64,000 bases of DNA from Takakia lepidozioides (GCA_030704615.1 CM060733.1:61256001-61320000), one strand, 5' to 3'; counted from the stretch's first letter, positions 11,748-24,629 are shown. Numbers and translations: made by a program. Notes: generated by a model from the letters alone, not told the origin.

Positions 11748-14700
11748 TTAAGAAGACACACTGGCAGATTGGCCACTGAGAATGAAGGCCTGCACAAGGT
11801 TTTGGGCCGCATGGGTCTGTTGTGGAGTCCCTGATAATTCAATGACTCGCTCAGATGTGCCCTCTTGACAGCTATGCAACTTCACCTTTGCCCCTGAAAT
11901 CTGAGGTGAACACACAGACATGTCATTGAATAGCTCTGCTCTGCATTGCTAATTGTGAACAAAGAAGGATACTAGGGGCGGTACTTACCTGACTTGTTGC
12001 ACTGCAAATAAGTTCCTAGGCCTTGCAGACTGGTGCAAAGTGAATACCTGACGAATTTGTGCAATATTACTGCCACCCCGGCCAATGATGGAGCCTACAG
12101 CCATGTTTGGGATGAGCACTTCCACAGTGGCACCACCAAAGTTTGTTCCTATGTTGCTGCTCAACCTGCTGCCCCTGATCGTGCAACATCAACATCGTTA
12201 TCATAGTGATAGCCACTCAGAACCCTCAACCCTCAGCCTTCTACTTCAAAAATACACTCAATGGATACACAAAAACGTTTGCCACGTGGATTAGGGGAAA
12301 CAATCAAGGCTTTTGTAGAGAGAAGGCGGATGGAGTTAAGGAGAGTGCTGGAGGCAATTTCAGCAATTCATACAATGAGATGTGAAGTTACCCAATGCAA
12401 CTCACAAAGGTAACATATCAGCATTTACAACCAAAGTGAATTCTGCAGCAGAATATGCTACTCATTTCCAAGTATCAAGCTTACCTACCCTCCAAAACCT
12501 CCTCCACCTGGTTGGAGAAGGTGAGATGAGCCACCACCATAGCCAGAGAAACTACTCAATCCACCTCCACCCTGAGGTCATGAAAGGTCAGAAAGTACTG
12601 AATCTCTCTCTTGACTCAACTAGCTGTGAAATACTAATTCCAATAACATTGTCAGCATAGTAAAAAACCATTTCTTCCTCTAACATCAGTCGAGCCTGGA
12701 GCTGCTCAGGACAACTGAACTACGACCCCTAAGCACTGAAAGATAATGGCCAAGCTTGAGGACCCAGGAATGCTAAACCAAGTACTGGAGCACAAGTTAC
12801 TGACCCAAACCCTGGAAAGTGATGCAAAAAATCCAGTCAAGAGGCAGAACTGCAATGCTGGGAAAGTGCAACCAAACAACCTTGTCGTCTGCAAGGCCTC
12901 ACTTCAACATATATATCCTACCCTCTTGTCTCGCCAACTGTCATTACTTTTCAACAAGCAAACTTGTCACGGTTGAGTAAAATCATCCACGTCTGATTGA
13001 CCAGTGAGTGAACCCTAAGCTCATCTGAACATCTGACCCAGCTTACCAATATGCCCCATGCGTCAGGAGGGGAGCCAAGACTTCCAAAACCTGAAGACGT
13101 GTGGACAGCTCCAGGCATGCCCAGCCCAGGTAACGTATACAGTCCTCCAGGTGAACTGGGTTTTTGTCTTCCTCCAAAATCAAATGAGCTAGTAAAGTCA
13201 CCCCCTTGTAAACCGACCCCACCAACTCCCCCTGCTTCACTTGCTCCTTCTTTTAATACATTGTTGCGCAATCTAGTTGTAACTTGCATCAATGCGTTCC
13301 GTGCCACTTTGAGCTCACCTACAATCTGCATTTTTTACTCAATTTAGAAGTCCTGCTGGTGGCAAGAATCAAGGGCAAAGCAACGGAAAAGAAAAATTAT
13401 CCAACCAGAAATATGGAAATCTTCTGCCAAAGAATTCTCACAGAATGGCCTCACATAAGTGACAGAAAGTGGTCTGTGTACCTGGACAAGTTCATCAGTA
13501 TCAAGGGCACATTGAGGTACAGTATCCTTTGGTAATATGCGAATGTTGGCTCGAGTGGCCCTTCTCATGTCAGATATAATGCTGCCCCCCTTTCCCAAAA
13601 GACAACCTATCTGATTTGATGGAACGAGAAGCCTTGTTGTGATGAACCCATCTTTGTCTCCACCCACATCTGCAGTAGTTCTAGCTTGCACCTGAAGCAG
13701 TGCCTCCAACACTGGGGAGAAGGTGTCTTCTGGAAGCTGGGACATAGCACATTTCAGAACTTAAGATGCTGACTAGTAAAATACTTTGCAGTACCTGACA
13801 ACCCCTGCCTTCATATGGAGCCCTTTATGCAATAGGGAGCTCCAGATGTGCTGAGAGGCTAGAGGCACTTTGTGGTGTTTGAATTATTTAAAAGGCAATC
13901 AGTATCTCAGTGCTCATACATCCTGCTCCTGAGGGATCCCCAGGTCCAGGTGGTGGCTAGTTAACTCAGTGGCCCGGTTGCAGCTTAGTTGACCGCGAGG
14001 GTTAAGTCCAATATAGGGCTAGGTGGGTCTGAAACAGCCAGAACCATGTAGGTGTGGCAAGAATGCCTTACCTCTGCCATCTCCGAAACATTTTACTTGA
14101 GGTTAAAGTACGTATCTTCTATCCTCTATGTTCTATGATTATACTCTCCCTGGTTTATCTTTCACCCCTCTCCTTGCTTCTTAGTGATGCTTCTTAGTGA
14201 TGTCCAAACTCCACTGCCATTGGGTTCCCCAGTTTGCAAACATCAAACTTCCAGTTTTTTAGAAATAAGAACACAGGCCCTCCTGAACCGAAAAGCAACG
14301 TAAACTCCAAGCCCAAAACCCAGTGAGAGCACATCTAACATCCGCAAACAATAAAAAGGCGAAGTGTGCACCTCAAGGGCAGAGACAATGATGACACGCT
14401 CGTCAGAACCAGGCACTGCATCAGCAATTTTTATGCGAGCACCTGTTTCCTTCCGCAGGTTGTGAATGATGCTGCCACCCTTCCCAATGACGCTGCCAAT
14501 TTTTTCATTAGGACACAATATGCGAAACACAAGCTCATTCTCAGGAGTTGCATCCTTGCGACTCATAGCTGGCCCAGGCAAACCGGGAGACCCAAATGGC
14601 CACACACCCACCTCGGGATACCCCGGACCAAGGCCAAACACAGGACCACCCACATTCAGAGGAGTTGCTTGTGGCATATATTCACATGCTGACATAGAAG

Positions 14701-16062
14701 TCCGCCCAGGAGCAAATCCTTGTGGGCGTTCTCTGGGAGGATTCTCCTGCAAACGTGAGGAGATCTCCTGCAGTGCTTTCTTGACAACCAAAGCATCCCC
14801 GGACACCTGCAGGCGTATAAAAGATGTTATGATACTGAGAAGTCATATCTCAAAGGACTTAATGACTCCTGGTCACCATTTCAAATACCACAGCTTTGAT
14901 TGCTTCAGCTGGGAAGTTGCTGTGTGTAAGAAACCATGGCCTCGCAGCTCTATACTATAACACATAACTACATACTGTACCTTTCTCTCCATTGTGCTCA
15001 TGATTCCACCTGCTTACATCTTTCATTCATATTGTCCCTCAAACCGACACTTTTGGTAAGTGAGAACACAAAATCAACAAGACACCTGTAATCAGAGCTC
15101 TGACAAACATGTCTGAACAAATTCAACGTACCTGGTGTCCTAGACTGGTGAAAAACAGGTCAAACTTCATACTTAGGAGCAACAATGAGCCCCATTTTTC
15201 AGAATTTGTCACTTTGATGGATTGGTGGGAGCGCTGTATTTACAACGAATGTAGTCGCACCTGGAGCGTATGCCCTTCGATGTCATGAGCACTCTAAAAT
15301 AACGCAATGTGTAGACAAAACGAAATTTCACATGCATGTACGTACCTGAACAAGCTCATCAGCAGGTAGAGCACAGCCTGGAAGCTGGTCTTTCGGGAGG
15401 ACACGGATCTGAGCTCCTGTAGCATCTCGCATCTGCTCAATGATCCTGCCCCCCTTTCCCAACAAACACCCAATCTGATTATTTGGCACAATCAGTCGCG
15501 CGGTAAACTGCTGCGCTTGGTCTTCCTCCTCATCTGACCCATGGTTCTCTCCATCTGCGATAATTCTGGCGTGCACCTTGAATAAGGCTTCTTGAGCAGA
15601 AGACAGTTTGTCTTCCTCTGTCGAGAGGCCATCTTTAACTTTTCCATCCCCCAACTTGGAATTTACATCACTTTCTTTCGAACCTCCATCTCTCTCACGA
15701 GATCTGCCTCGGCGGCTGCCCTCTCTTCCTCTCCCTCTCTCACGGTCTCTCTCTGAAGAAGAAATGATTATCACCCTCTCATCCGCTCCTGGGACAGCAT
15801 CTGCAATCTTGATCTTAGCTCCAGACTCCTGTCTCAAGCTTTTGATTATGTTCCCACCTTTGCCTATCACGCTCCCAATCTTTGATACAGGGCACAGGAT
15901 CCGGAACACAGTGTCATCGGATGCAAAAGTTCTGCCAAATTGAGACTCCCGATTAGCCCCCCCCGGATGCCGTGTTTTCTGCCTCCCATTGCGCTCTGAT
16001 ATGTCACCGTCCTGATGTGAGAGTGAGCGTTTCCCACCTGATCCCAAGTAAGCACTGTCCAT
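11748..16062 (-). CDS. Five-KH-domain RNA-binding protein (HEN4 / RCF3 / At4g18375-like family)
   Basis: Predicted nuclear RNA-binding protein of 679 residues, related to the plant poly(rC)-binding-like KH proteins that act in pre-mRNA processing. Exons on the minus strand: 16062-15346, 14806-14372, 13736-13482, 13325-13047, 12571-12489, 12165-12048 and 11900-11748. All have GT-AG junctions and together keep one frame to the TAA. Exon 1 carries KH1 (VIGKGGNII), an Arg/Glu/Ser-rich linker and KH2 (LLGKGGRII). Exon 2 has KH3 (VIGKGGSII), exon 3 KH4 (LLGKGGSII), exon 4 a helix plus Gly/Pro-rich linker, and exons 6-7 KH5 (IIGRGGSNI) ending in a conserved HAAQNLVQAFILS tail. Every GxxG loop is intact. 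The start is the ATG at 16,060-16,062 (MDSAYLGSGG); an in-frame codon further upstream is less likely. The family has several plant paralogues and I cannot say which is the orthologue. Confidence 0.9.
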
Positions 16063-16660
16063 AACTCTCGACGAGTAATGGCAGTGCCAGTGCACTTCAA
16101 GTGAGAATAAAAGGACGTCTATAAAATATCACTGCCAGGGAGACAAATTATGCGTTCTTGCTTTGGGGATCGGGGCAAGAATGGAAGGACATTTACAAAG
16201 AATCCAAGAACGGCGAGTTCCAAAGACGCAGAACACCGCACGAAGAACCAAAAGTAGAAATATCCACACAAAGAGCTGAAGAAAGAACCCAGCTAGACGA
16301 AGCAGTCTAGATTAGACAATAGTTACTATAGAAAATATTGCGATGAGAAGAGGAAAGACGAGCAATTGGAGACGAAACCGAAGCAGCGCGGGAAGGAGAG
16401 CTCAAGCACGCTCTCAGAATGTATGTAAGGCCTTGATTGGGAAAAAAAAGAAATTAAAAGAGATAACTACAGCGAGACGATCAGAGGAGAGAATGGCAGA
16501 GAATCATACAAAGAGCGGGAACGATGGAAGAGCAGAGCAGAGCAGAAACCCAAAGCGATGGTGGAGCAGAGAGTGTGCAACCGATAGTGGGTTGTGGGAG
16601 GGAGGGAGACGGTGTTTTGTTTTGGTTTGTTGTGTGTTTGGTTGGTAGGTGCATCCACCT
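16063..16660 (-). promoter_or_regulatory. Probable 5' leader/promoter side of the KH gene
   Basis: On the minus strand this region is pyrimidine-rich (CTCCCTCCCTCCCACAACCC, then a CT-rich stretch with CTCTGCTCTGCTCTTCC). That composition is typical of plant 5' UTRs and lies directly upstream of the KH start codon. No clear TATA box or leader-intron boundary could be fixed. Confidence 0.35.
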
Positions 16661-17474
16661 CACCTTGTCTGTCCGGGCAGGAGTCGAGCGCAGGACGAGG
16701 GACTCGAGAAACAAACAGAGAGGCCTCCGCCGTTCTTGTATCATCATCTCATGGCTAAGCCAATGAGCCCCGTGGAGCAGTTTGGATTGTTTGGAGGTTA
16801 CATGCTCCGTCAAATGAGAACTCCAGCATTGAAGTTTGTGTTGTGGTTCTTAACTTACAGCGAGGGAACACTGAAAGGGGATTATGTTCTGCAAATGCAC
16901 CTTCACACCAGACTCCAGAGATAATGAAAACCACATGAGCCAGCCCGTGGCTTTTAGTGCAGCGGTCTTCAATTGTTCATAATGAATTCATTCTTTTCAC
17001 AAAAGAGGTTAGGCTTTCTTGGCAAGTACATGTCATTCATGATTTATCGGGCTATCCATAGTGGCACTATTACCTGGTTCTCGGGGCGGCACTGGGACAC
17101 CCATCCCCCATTTTGAAAGCAAAAATGCATTATGTGAGGGGTGAAGGGCCAGGCCTATAAGGCCGTTCCGCCGATAGCCGTAGCCCAGAGGCTTCTAATG
17201 GCAGAAGGGACTCAGAGTGGGCCCTTCTGGGCTGTGAAATTGAGTCAGAGGTTTCTGGTGCCACCCGGAAGAGTATTACATCCGAAGGTTCACCGAATGA
17301 CCTTACAGTGCCTTAGTGAAACTGCAATATTGATGATCAAAGAGAAAACTAGGACTTGATTGTACACATTCATTCCAATTTTCCACCATGAGATAGAAGG
17401 GGGGTATCCAAGAGCACGGAAATGCCAGTGTTGAGTGGGGGATTGGTATGGCGTGAGCACAAAAAAAACGCCGG

Positions 17475-17885
17475 GTGAGTTAGGGTGATATGTATGGCAG
17501 CGGAAATACATATAATAGACGAACATAGGGTCTTTCTGCGTTAATAGGGTCTAAATGGTGTCTAAATATTATCTTAAACATATAGAAAGAGCTTGAAAGC
17601 AATGTTTTTCTTTCTGGCGAAAAATCGCCAGATTTCGAACTGAAAACTCTGTCAGCTACTTGTACAAAGGAATTATGGGGGGTAAAATCTGAGATTTTCA
17701 CCAAAAAGCACCGGGAGATAAATTTCAGGAGCCTTATGTTGCCGACGTGGACTAATGAAAACGTGACAACTGGAACATAGCCACTTTTATAACTTTGTCA
17801 CCTCGATATTCTCGCCACATGCACTGGGTGCAATTCATAGGTGGCCCCGCCAGCGATTTTGGAAATATGAAAAAAAAAAAAAAAA
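17475..17885 (+). repeat. Dispersed non-coding repeat, copy 1
   Basis: This segment matches 21,285-21,560 along most of its length. Shared blocks are CTGGCGAAAAATCGCCAGATTTCG, GTCAGCTA, AGGAATTA, ACATAGCCACTTTT-TAAC, GTCACCT and CTCGCCA, ending in an A-run. The block beginning CTGGCGA folds into a perfect 7-bp hairpin. The 5' part (GATATGT, GAAATACAT) also resembles ~18,950-19,030 and ~21,925-22,000, so the family probably has further partial copies. No ORF is shared. Confidence 0.7.
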
Positions 17886-20800
17886 CACTGCTTGAAAAGG
17901 AGATACCTATAAAAAAAAAATTAAAAAACCCAATTTCGCCGACGAAACCCAAGTTTCGCTGGCGAAATCCAAGTTGCGCTGGCAAAAACCCAAGATGCGT
18001 TTGCGTTTTGCTAGCGAAATCCATTTTTTGGGTGGTTCTTGGGGATGTTCTACACACAATGTTGTACCAAATGCCACATTGTTCAGCCTTTGAGTTCTTG
18101 CAGATATATTTGTGGGTCTTTGAGTTAAGCTTTGGACAATTAATTTCATAAGTTTTTTCGCTTGCGCACAGTTTTCAGATTGTTTCATATTTATATCGCA
18201 TGAGCGCATTTTGGTTTCACAATTGCATATTCTCCAGATTCTTGGGGAACATAAAGAATATGCCTATGTAAGGAATATAAGGAATATAACCTGCTCATAA
18301 GCTACCCAACCTCGTTGAGTGGAGGTTTGATTCGACCTCAAAAGCCCTGCGGGTCCCAACCTGGATATATATGTATATATGTAGATCTGAAGGAGGTCAA
18401 AAAATGTGATATCCGCCTCTGTTAGGAACCGCTGGATATAAGACCTGAGATAACCGCTACCAGTTGACAACCGGTTCTTTTGTAATTTTTTGGTGTTTGA
18501 TTTGATCCGGAATTGGTGGGCCAAAGAAGCAGGTTATGAACCCTTTATCCGGCATTTAGAACATGAGGTTACAATATGGATAGTAAGAGGTTATTGGATT
18601 CACCCATAGCTGATGAGGGAGGTAACAAGTTGGCCCTCTCTTCATTCCATTTTAAGATTATTTTAAATATATTATCTTTTTGAATTTTGATAGTTTTATC
18701 TCCTTCACGGAAACTTGGGCTTTTGATAATCAGATAATGAACCACCGGAGGCCATGCAGACATAAAGTCCATTTGTTCATAACCATATAGGCTTAAAATT
18801 TGTATTCGTTGCCAACTGGCAAGATATTAAAAGCTCCAAAACCTTAGAACCGGGAGATTTCAACGTAAACTTAAAGTTAGACATCCATAACCCGCTGATA
18901 TCAAAATATTTGCGCAACACTGAAAGAAACCCATGGGATTATCTACGGTTATAGGGGTAATATGTTTGCAAACCGAAATACATAGGCATTACATGGATTT
19001 TGGATATGTTTTAAGCAGATAAAAAAATCTACTTAAAATTATTTGAAAGGAAAAACTTAAAACTGTCGTACTGAAAATAAAGAAAAATAAGTTCGTACCA
19101 AAATTTTATTTCCATTTATTATTGTTATTAGTTTTTGATGGAGATCTCATGCAAAGTATTTAGTGTAGAACTACTCTCACGTAAGCACTAACAAATTTGA
19201 AATAGTTTCACAGTTTTTCTAACAAACAGTTTCGTTTCGCCATAATATATTCTCATAAGGCTATAAAAACCAGTATTCATATGTAACGATATAAGTACCA
19301 ACATAGTGAGGTATGAATTTTTCCTCCATCTATTAATTTTCATATGAGATGTTTTTGTTTGATAATTTAGAATATGCAGAGAAAGTGTGTGTATGTGTCT
19401 ATTACATAGCATGTCAAAGCTAAACAAGGAAACATCAAACACATTGTGCTATGTTTGCCTTCATTTAACGACGTCAAACAACTTAATTTAGGCACGATCA
19501 AACTGTCTCTACCCAGATCTGTCTCCATATCCTCCTTTACATATCCTAGCTAGGAAACCAGTTTTAACCCCTAAACAATGAAGCGTCGCTTCAGTCGTCC
19601 ACCAGGTCCACCTCCCTTGGATGTGAGTGGATGGAGGTGGGTCTTGATTGAGGGGGTAAGGAGAATCACACATGCAAATTTAAAGCACCATGAAATATTA
19701 AAAGCTCTACTCCCTAGAATTTTTCAAAGTGCAAATTCTTGCCTGTGGCAGGCCAAATGAGGAATCTTGAAAACAACATCTAAGGCTCAAATTTTATCAA
19801 AATGCCAAATGTTTCTGACAAGGCACTATGCAATGTTAGTGTGCACTTAGTTACCAGACGAATTAGAAAACAAAAATCATGTCATGGCTCTACTTGGGTA
19901 AGAAGCCAAACCATGATGATTTACCCCCCAGATTTCACATACAAAGCACCCCCCCCAAATTTTTGGCAGATTCACCTGGAATTTGGTGTGAGGGTTTGGG
20001 ATGCAGCACTACACTAGAATATGGCATTTTTTCTCCCAAAAGTTTTTTGCAACATTGATTTTTTGCTTGGTCAAACATGAAGTTTTGGTTTTTTGTTTTC
20101 ATTTTTCAGAAAATGCACTATTTTCAATTGTTATAATCTCCCAAACAAAACGGTGGAATCTCCCCAAATTTGGGGTGCTTGTGCATCTGGTAGGTAGGTA
20201 TGACTTTGTATGGTTCATCCACATGGATGAAACAGGGGTAGGCAGCTATAGGCTGACGTGTGAGGGTGGTCCCGGTTTTGTCCCAAAATCCAAAAACAGG
20301 TCTCGTCGCTTAGGGTTTAAGGTCTACTAAGTGGCAATCGCATACACACTAGGGAGGGCCTTCTCATTACCAGATTTACCTCCTTAGTTTCATATCATAG
20401 GAAACAACAGTAGAAGTAGGAAAAACACAAGTGTATCCTTAAAAATAAGTCATTTCCATGTACTAGGTACAAGCTCATAAATCCATCAAAGCCACGGAGC
20501 AAGAACAACAATAGTATACATACAAACAAATTTGAGGTTTGAAAGAGGAAACCTCACTCCTTTGGGAGCCCTTCATCTCCTCCCCCAAGAGAGATAGAGA
20601 AGACTCCGGCCGAAGCTGTCGTAACCAAGAGCCACTTCACCTTGCGGCTACTGCCCCCTTCAGGGGTGGGCCCTATAAATATAGACTATGTCTTGTGGGA
20701 CACCAGGTAGCCGAAGGTAGAGAGGTACCAATGGTACCCTGGGATACCCCGGGATACCTAGGGTACCGGCGTAGAGTTGGATTCCAGTTGCTTAATAATA

Positions 20801-21284
20801 GCTGTGAGGGTTTGGACCTACTCCCCCAAATCATAATAAGGAAAGAGTTTTGGAGTGGAGGGAGTAGTTCAAACTTGACAATTTCACTTCTTCTCATAGT
20901 AGATTTAAGGTTTTGAAAGCAAAAAACAAAGAAGAAAGAGATTGTCTCATCACTCTTAAAGAATCTTCATCTTCAAATTGCCTATGAAATATGATTTTAT
21001 GCTGATATGTGATTGTGGGGATGATTGGACATTTTGAACAGGTATTACTCACATTGACAATCTCGAGATTTGAAAAGGTATTACTTACATAATCATGAGT
21101 ATTTGAGATTGGAACATGTATTACTCATATAACCATATGGAGATTTGTTACAATTATCATGCAATCTATGACACATTGTCAACGAAGGATGAGGCTTGTC
21201 AATGGATTTATTTAAAGCCCATTTTTTTTTTCCACTATGTGACTGGGATGATCAGTTGGAGTTTAAGTGTAGTCCACATCTGTG

Positions 21285-21560
21285 TTTTTTAATCTGGCGA
21301 AAAATCGCCAGATTTCGACCTGGAAAAAGGGTCAGCTATTTTTAATAAGGAATTACGGGAGTAAAAATTTAACAAAACGCCATAAAGCGCCAATGGTCAA
21401 ATATCATGAGCCAGATTTGTCCTACGTGTACCTATTAAAATATGACACCTGTAATATAGCCACTTTTTCTAACTAGGTCACCTTGTTAGTCTCGCCATAT
21501 GGGTAGAATCTATATGTCGCCCTGCCTGCGATTTTCGAAAAGTGAAAAAAAAAACATTGG
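21285..21560 (+). repeat. Dispersed non-coding repeat, copy 2
   Basis: Second copy of the repeat at 17,475-17,885, in the same orientation and ending in an A-run. It may be an LTR or a non-autonomous element; neither ends nor target duplications could be defined. Confidence 0.7.
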
Positions 21561-22197
21561 TCCACATCATTTTACGATTTTACTGTGTAACAAAATACCA
21601 CTATTGTTGTCGTCTGGGATGACATATGTACATCTGGCCAATATGTGAATGTAGCAGGTTCTGAGAAAGATATGACTAACTATTGGATCCAATCCTTATC
21701 GAGGAGTGTGAATCTAAAACCTGGTTTTGTTTGTATTCGTATAGTTTAATATAGGTAGATCGAACTGCTATTCTGGATTGTTAGCAAAATTGCTTTGTGA
21801 GCAAATGAAAATGACATGATGTAGCTACGTTTATCCATATTATCAGGGGATTAGAAGTTGATAGCTGTAGATAGTTTTGGTAGCTTTAATTGGGCAGAAC
21901 TATTGATGTCAAATCCATGGTTATGGGGGAGATATGTTTGCGAACAGAAATAGAATTCATACACGCACATAGGATATTGTTACATTAATAGCGTCAGTTA
22001 CATGGTCTATCAGTATATTTAAACTAAAACCCTATGTAAAACACAAGTATTGAATAGCGAAACACTGAGTTTATATTAAAAACTTATAAATAGGTGTCCT
22101 AGAGGTCATTTTTTTCTCTTTGTAATTCTCGGACATTTGGGTCCATTATCTGTAGAGTTTTGAGGCTAATGTCCATCTTCTCTAAAAAAAAAACAAT

Positions 22198-22382
22198 ATT
22201 TCATCACCGAAACTAATTCAAAGTACGTGCTCACACGAGCACAAACAGTTTCGTTTGCGAAAATAATTTCAAAAGAGAATATCAGAATATATATATATTT
22301 CATTGAAACTAATTCAAAACCTGTGCTCAAATGACACAAACAGTTTCGTTTGCGAAATAATTCCAAAAGAGAATATCAGGAA
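22198..22382 (+). repeat. Imperfect tandem duplication of about 95 bp
   Basis: Two successive units share GAAACTAATTCAAA, GTGCTCA, CACAAACAGTTTCGTTTGCGAAA and CAAAAGAGAATATCAG. A more distant relative (AACAGTTTCGTTTCGCC) is at ~19,225. Function unknown. Confidence 0.7.
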
Positions 22383-22800
22383 AAAAAAAAAACTCAAAAA
22401 ACTAAAAGAAAAACTAAAAGAAAAAAGATATTTCTTGCGTGAGCACGAAAATTTCAGTAATTTCGCATTTGAGTGGGGTGAGCGTATTCTCCTTTCGTTG
22501 TAGCATATTCATAGAATATTTTGAGAATCTATGGAATTTGCCTATCTGCTCACGTAAGCAGGTTCATGCCGACGTGAGTCTGTGCACGCTATCCAACCTC
22601 ATTCCATCCTTGGCTGAGGAGGGGTCAAATTTTGCAAGGAGGGCTCGGGCCTCCACCCTGACAATTTATCCGCACGGAATACCCCAAATTTTATTTATTT
22701 TTCCTTCCGTCAATTAACAAATCAGTAGATTTTCGAAGCGTAGTAGATGAGTTAGTTTAGCTTCCAAGTCCAGGGTCACATTCTAAATGTGCATTTTAGG

Positions 22801-22978
22801 TGGACAACCAAGTTGTAGCCCAGTGGTAATGGGCACATACCACCTTGGAAGTAGAATCCACCGATTGGTTCACAAAGGTGTACACCTTCGTAGCGGAAGG
22901 CACTAACCCTTCGGGGTGAAGAGACACCATAATTTATGCTTTCTTTGGGAGGCGTCAAATATTAAAAATATTGTTATT
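22801..22978 (+). mobile_element. tRNA-derived SINE, full-length copy (copy 1)
   Basis: It starts with a Pol III A box that matches the consensus exactly (TAGCCCAGTGG, 22,816-22,826). A weaker B-box-like GGTTCACAAAG follows 51 bp later, then a unique body and an AT-rich 3' tail. The near-direct repeat TGCATTTTAGG / TGCATTTTAAG at 22,790-22,800 and 22,979-22,989 looks like an 11-bp target-site duplication with one mismatch. Related copies occur at 50,068-50,224 (minus) and 7,350-7,420 (minus, truncated). Confidence 0.8.
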
Positions 22979-22989
22979 GCATTTTAAGT

Positions 22990-23614
22990 CAAGGCACGAA
23001 GAGGTAAATTTTCAGTAGGGAAAAGAAAAACAAGCCGCAAGCCGCGAGAGGCTCCGTCCCTTGAAGCAACAATTTTGACAAGCTGCCACGTGGTTTATAC
23101 TTCAGAGTTTTTTTAGACCAATCATACTCTTGACACGTTGTAAGGTCCGTTGACCACATTTCCTCCATTGACTTCAACATGATGCAAAGTTTCTGTCCTT
23201 AAGGGACAGAGCCAACAAAGATGTGAAATAGTGTTTATCTTTTAATGAATAAAACGCTAGGTCTGCTAGGCCAGGGGCTTACCTCATATTAGCTCCCCAT
23301 CTTTCAGTGTACGCACGGAGTTTCATCCCTTGGGAAAGTTTTCTCCATGTTGTGTTTATAGTTCGTCCCTTGCCCGTTGTGGTGTCTGCTTTATGGCCCT
23401 TTGGGGTTTATTTTTTACCCCTTATTAATAAAATTATGAGGGCTTCATCCCCTCTTTATTAAAAAAAAAAAATGGGAGACAGTTACCCTCTCATTTTTGA
23501 ATAATTGGGAGTTTGTGTCGCGCGTGTGGGACAGGGCGTGCACGGCCGCACGGACGCGGGGTCGCCCTCCCCTGCCCCCTCGCCCCGCCCACCCCCACCT
23601 GCCAACCGCGCAGC
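22990..23614. other. Non-coding flank left of the large gypsy element
   Basis: No gene seen. The last ~130 bp (from ~23,490) are strongly GC-rich and resemble the GC-rich sequence that resumes at 46,225 on the far side of the gypsy element, as expected if the element split one GC-rich locus. Confidence 0.5.
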
Positions 23615-23619
23615 GCGGT

Positions 23620-24603
23620 TGTTAGAGGGTTGCTTGGGACTTTAACGCTTATACGAGTTCTGTGGGGTACCCTTAATTTTTACACAGACTGAGACCAACA
23701 GGAGCCTTAGGGGTGACAGCAGCACGCTTTAGGGGGGGGGGTTACACAGCCCGACACAGCCCGTCACAGCCAACACAGCCCGACACAGCCCGCCACAGCC
23801 AGTCACAGCCAACACAGCCCGTCACAGTCAGTCACAGCTAACACAGCCCGACAAAGCCGCCACAGCTTCGCACAGCCCGACTCGGCCCGACACAGCCAGT
23901 CACAGCCCGTCACAGCGTCACACAGCCCAACGCAGTTTTGCACAGTTGTCACAGTACAGGGGGGAACGGTTAACATGGACAGGGAACGACTGTGTGGGAA
24001 CGACATCTGGAGAGGGAATATGTTACTTCAAGGGTGACGGTTAGTTAGCAAGGCGGTTAGAACAGCTTGTAGGTAGATAAAGCCAAGAGCGGGGACTTTT
24101 TGGGGGATCACTTCTTGGATCACTTCTTAGACATCAGGGGAGAAGGTCAGACGGAGGGCACGATCTTGGAACTCAGGGATGATGATTACGTAGAAGAGGA
24201 GATGATGACTTGATGGGGGTTTATTTCATATAGAGCTGTAGTGATACTGTAGGGCGGATTAGAGTCACCTTGACATTGGCCTAGTACCTGATAAATCGTA
24301 ATCTGATACTTATTTGATACAAGCACACTGTATAGAGAGACATGAGTGAAGCTGTGGAATGAATGCATGATTAATTGGAACTAAGAAGATACTGAAGCAA
24401 TCTGATGCTTCAGTATCAAATAAGGTAAATTGATAACATGAAGGCAAGAAGGAATACAAATGGGAAGCACAACCATGATTCACTAGCTGCATGTCATGAC
24501 TGATTGTACTGAGCGGGCTGAGTGCTTAGAGATATCCAACTCTTCTATCTTGGAGTTTCCACCTCGGATAGCGAAGGGATGGGTGAGTAAAAGCCGCTCG
24601 ACA
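23620..24603 (+). repeat. 5' LTR of the large gypsy element
   Basis: 984 bp, starting TGTTAGAGGG and ending GCTCGACA. It is collinear with 45,174-46,224 except for the length of the internal CACAGCC array (23,745-23,945 here). Confidence 0.93.
23745..23945 (+). repeat. CACAGCC short-repeat array inside the 5' LTR
   Basis: Irregular array of ~10-16 bp units built on CACAGCC(A/C)(G/A)(A/T)CA, such as CACAGCCCGACACAGCC and GTCACAGCCA. It differs in length from the matching array of the 3' LTR (45,297-45,565), which explains most of the LTR length difference. Confidence 0.9.
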
Positions 24604-24625
24604 TTTGGCGATCATACTGGGGAAC
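24604..24625 (+). other. Primer-binding site region
   Basis: The sequence directly after the 5' LTR (TTTGGCGATCATACTGGGGA) has the form common in plant gypsy elements (TTTGGCGA...CTGGGGA), where a host tRNA 3' end primes minus-strand DNA. The tRNA was not identified. Confidence 0.6.
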
Positions 24626-24629
24626 TAAG

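Larger units (their letters stand above)
16930..22788. other. AT-rich non-coding region with dispersed repeats
   Basis: No protein-coding gene was recognised in nearly 6 kb. The region contains several copies of unnamed non-coding repeats (listed separately), homopolymer A-runs near 17,870, 21,545 and 22,380, and a compact palindromic patch of GGTACC sites at 20,726-20,772 downstream of a TATAAATATA motif (20,675). Confidence 0.5.

Noticed and set aside
13051-13347. Plus-strand ORF rich in proline
   Set aside because: It is the antisense shadow of KH exon 4 (Gly/Pro-rich linker).
15608-15943. Ser/Pro-rich plus-strand ORF
   Set aside because: Antisense of the Arg/Ser/Glu-rich linker between KH1 and KH2.
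23741-23945. Possible CRISPR-like array of short CACAGCC repeats
   Set aside because: Units are irregular with no unique spacers, and the tract lies inside a plant LTR.
24496-24603. Coding start inside the 5' LTR (MTDCTERAECLEIS)
   Set aside because: The same sequence is in the 3' LTR; it is LTR sequence read by chance, although it is in frame with the leader ORF.
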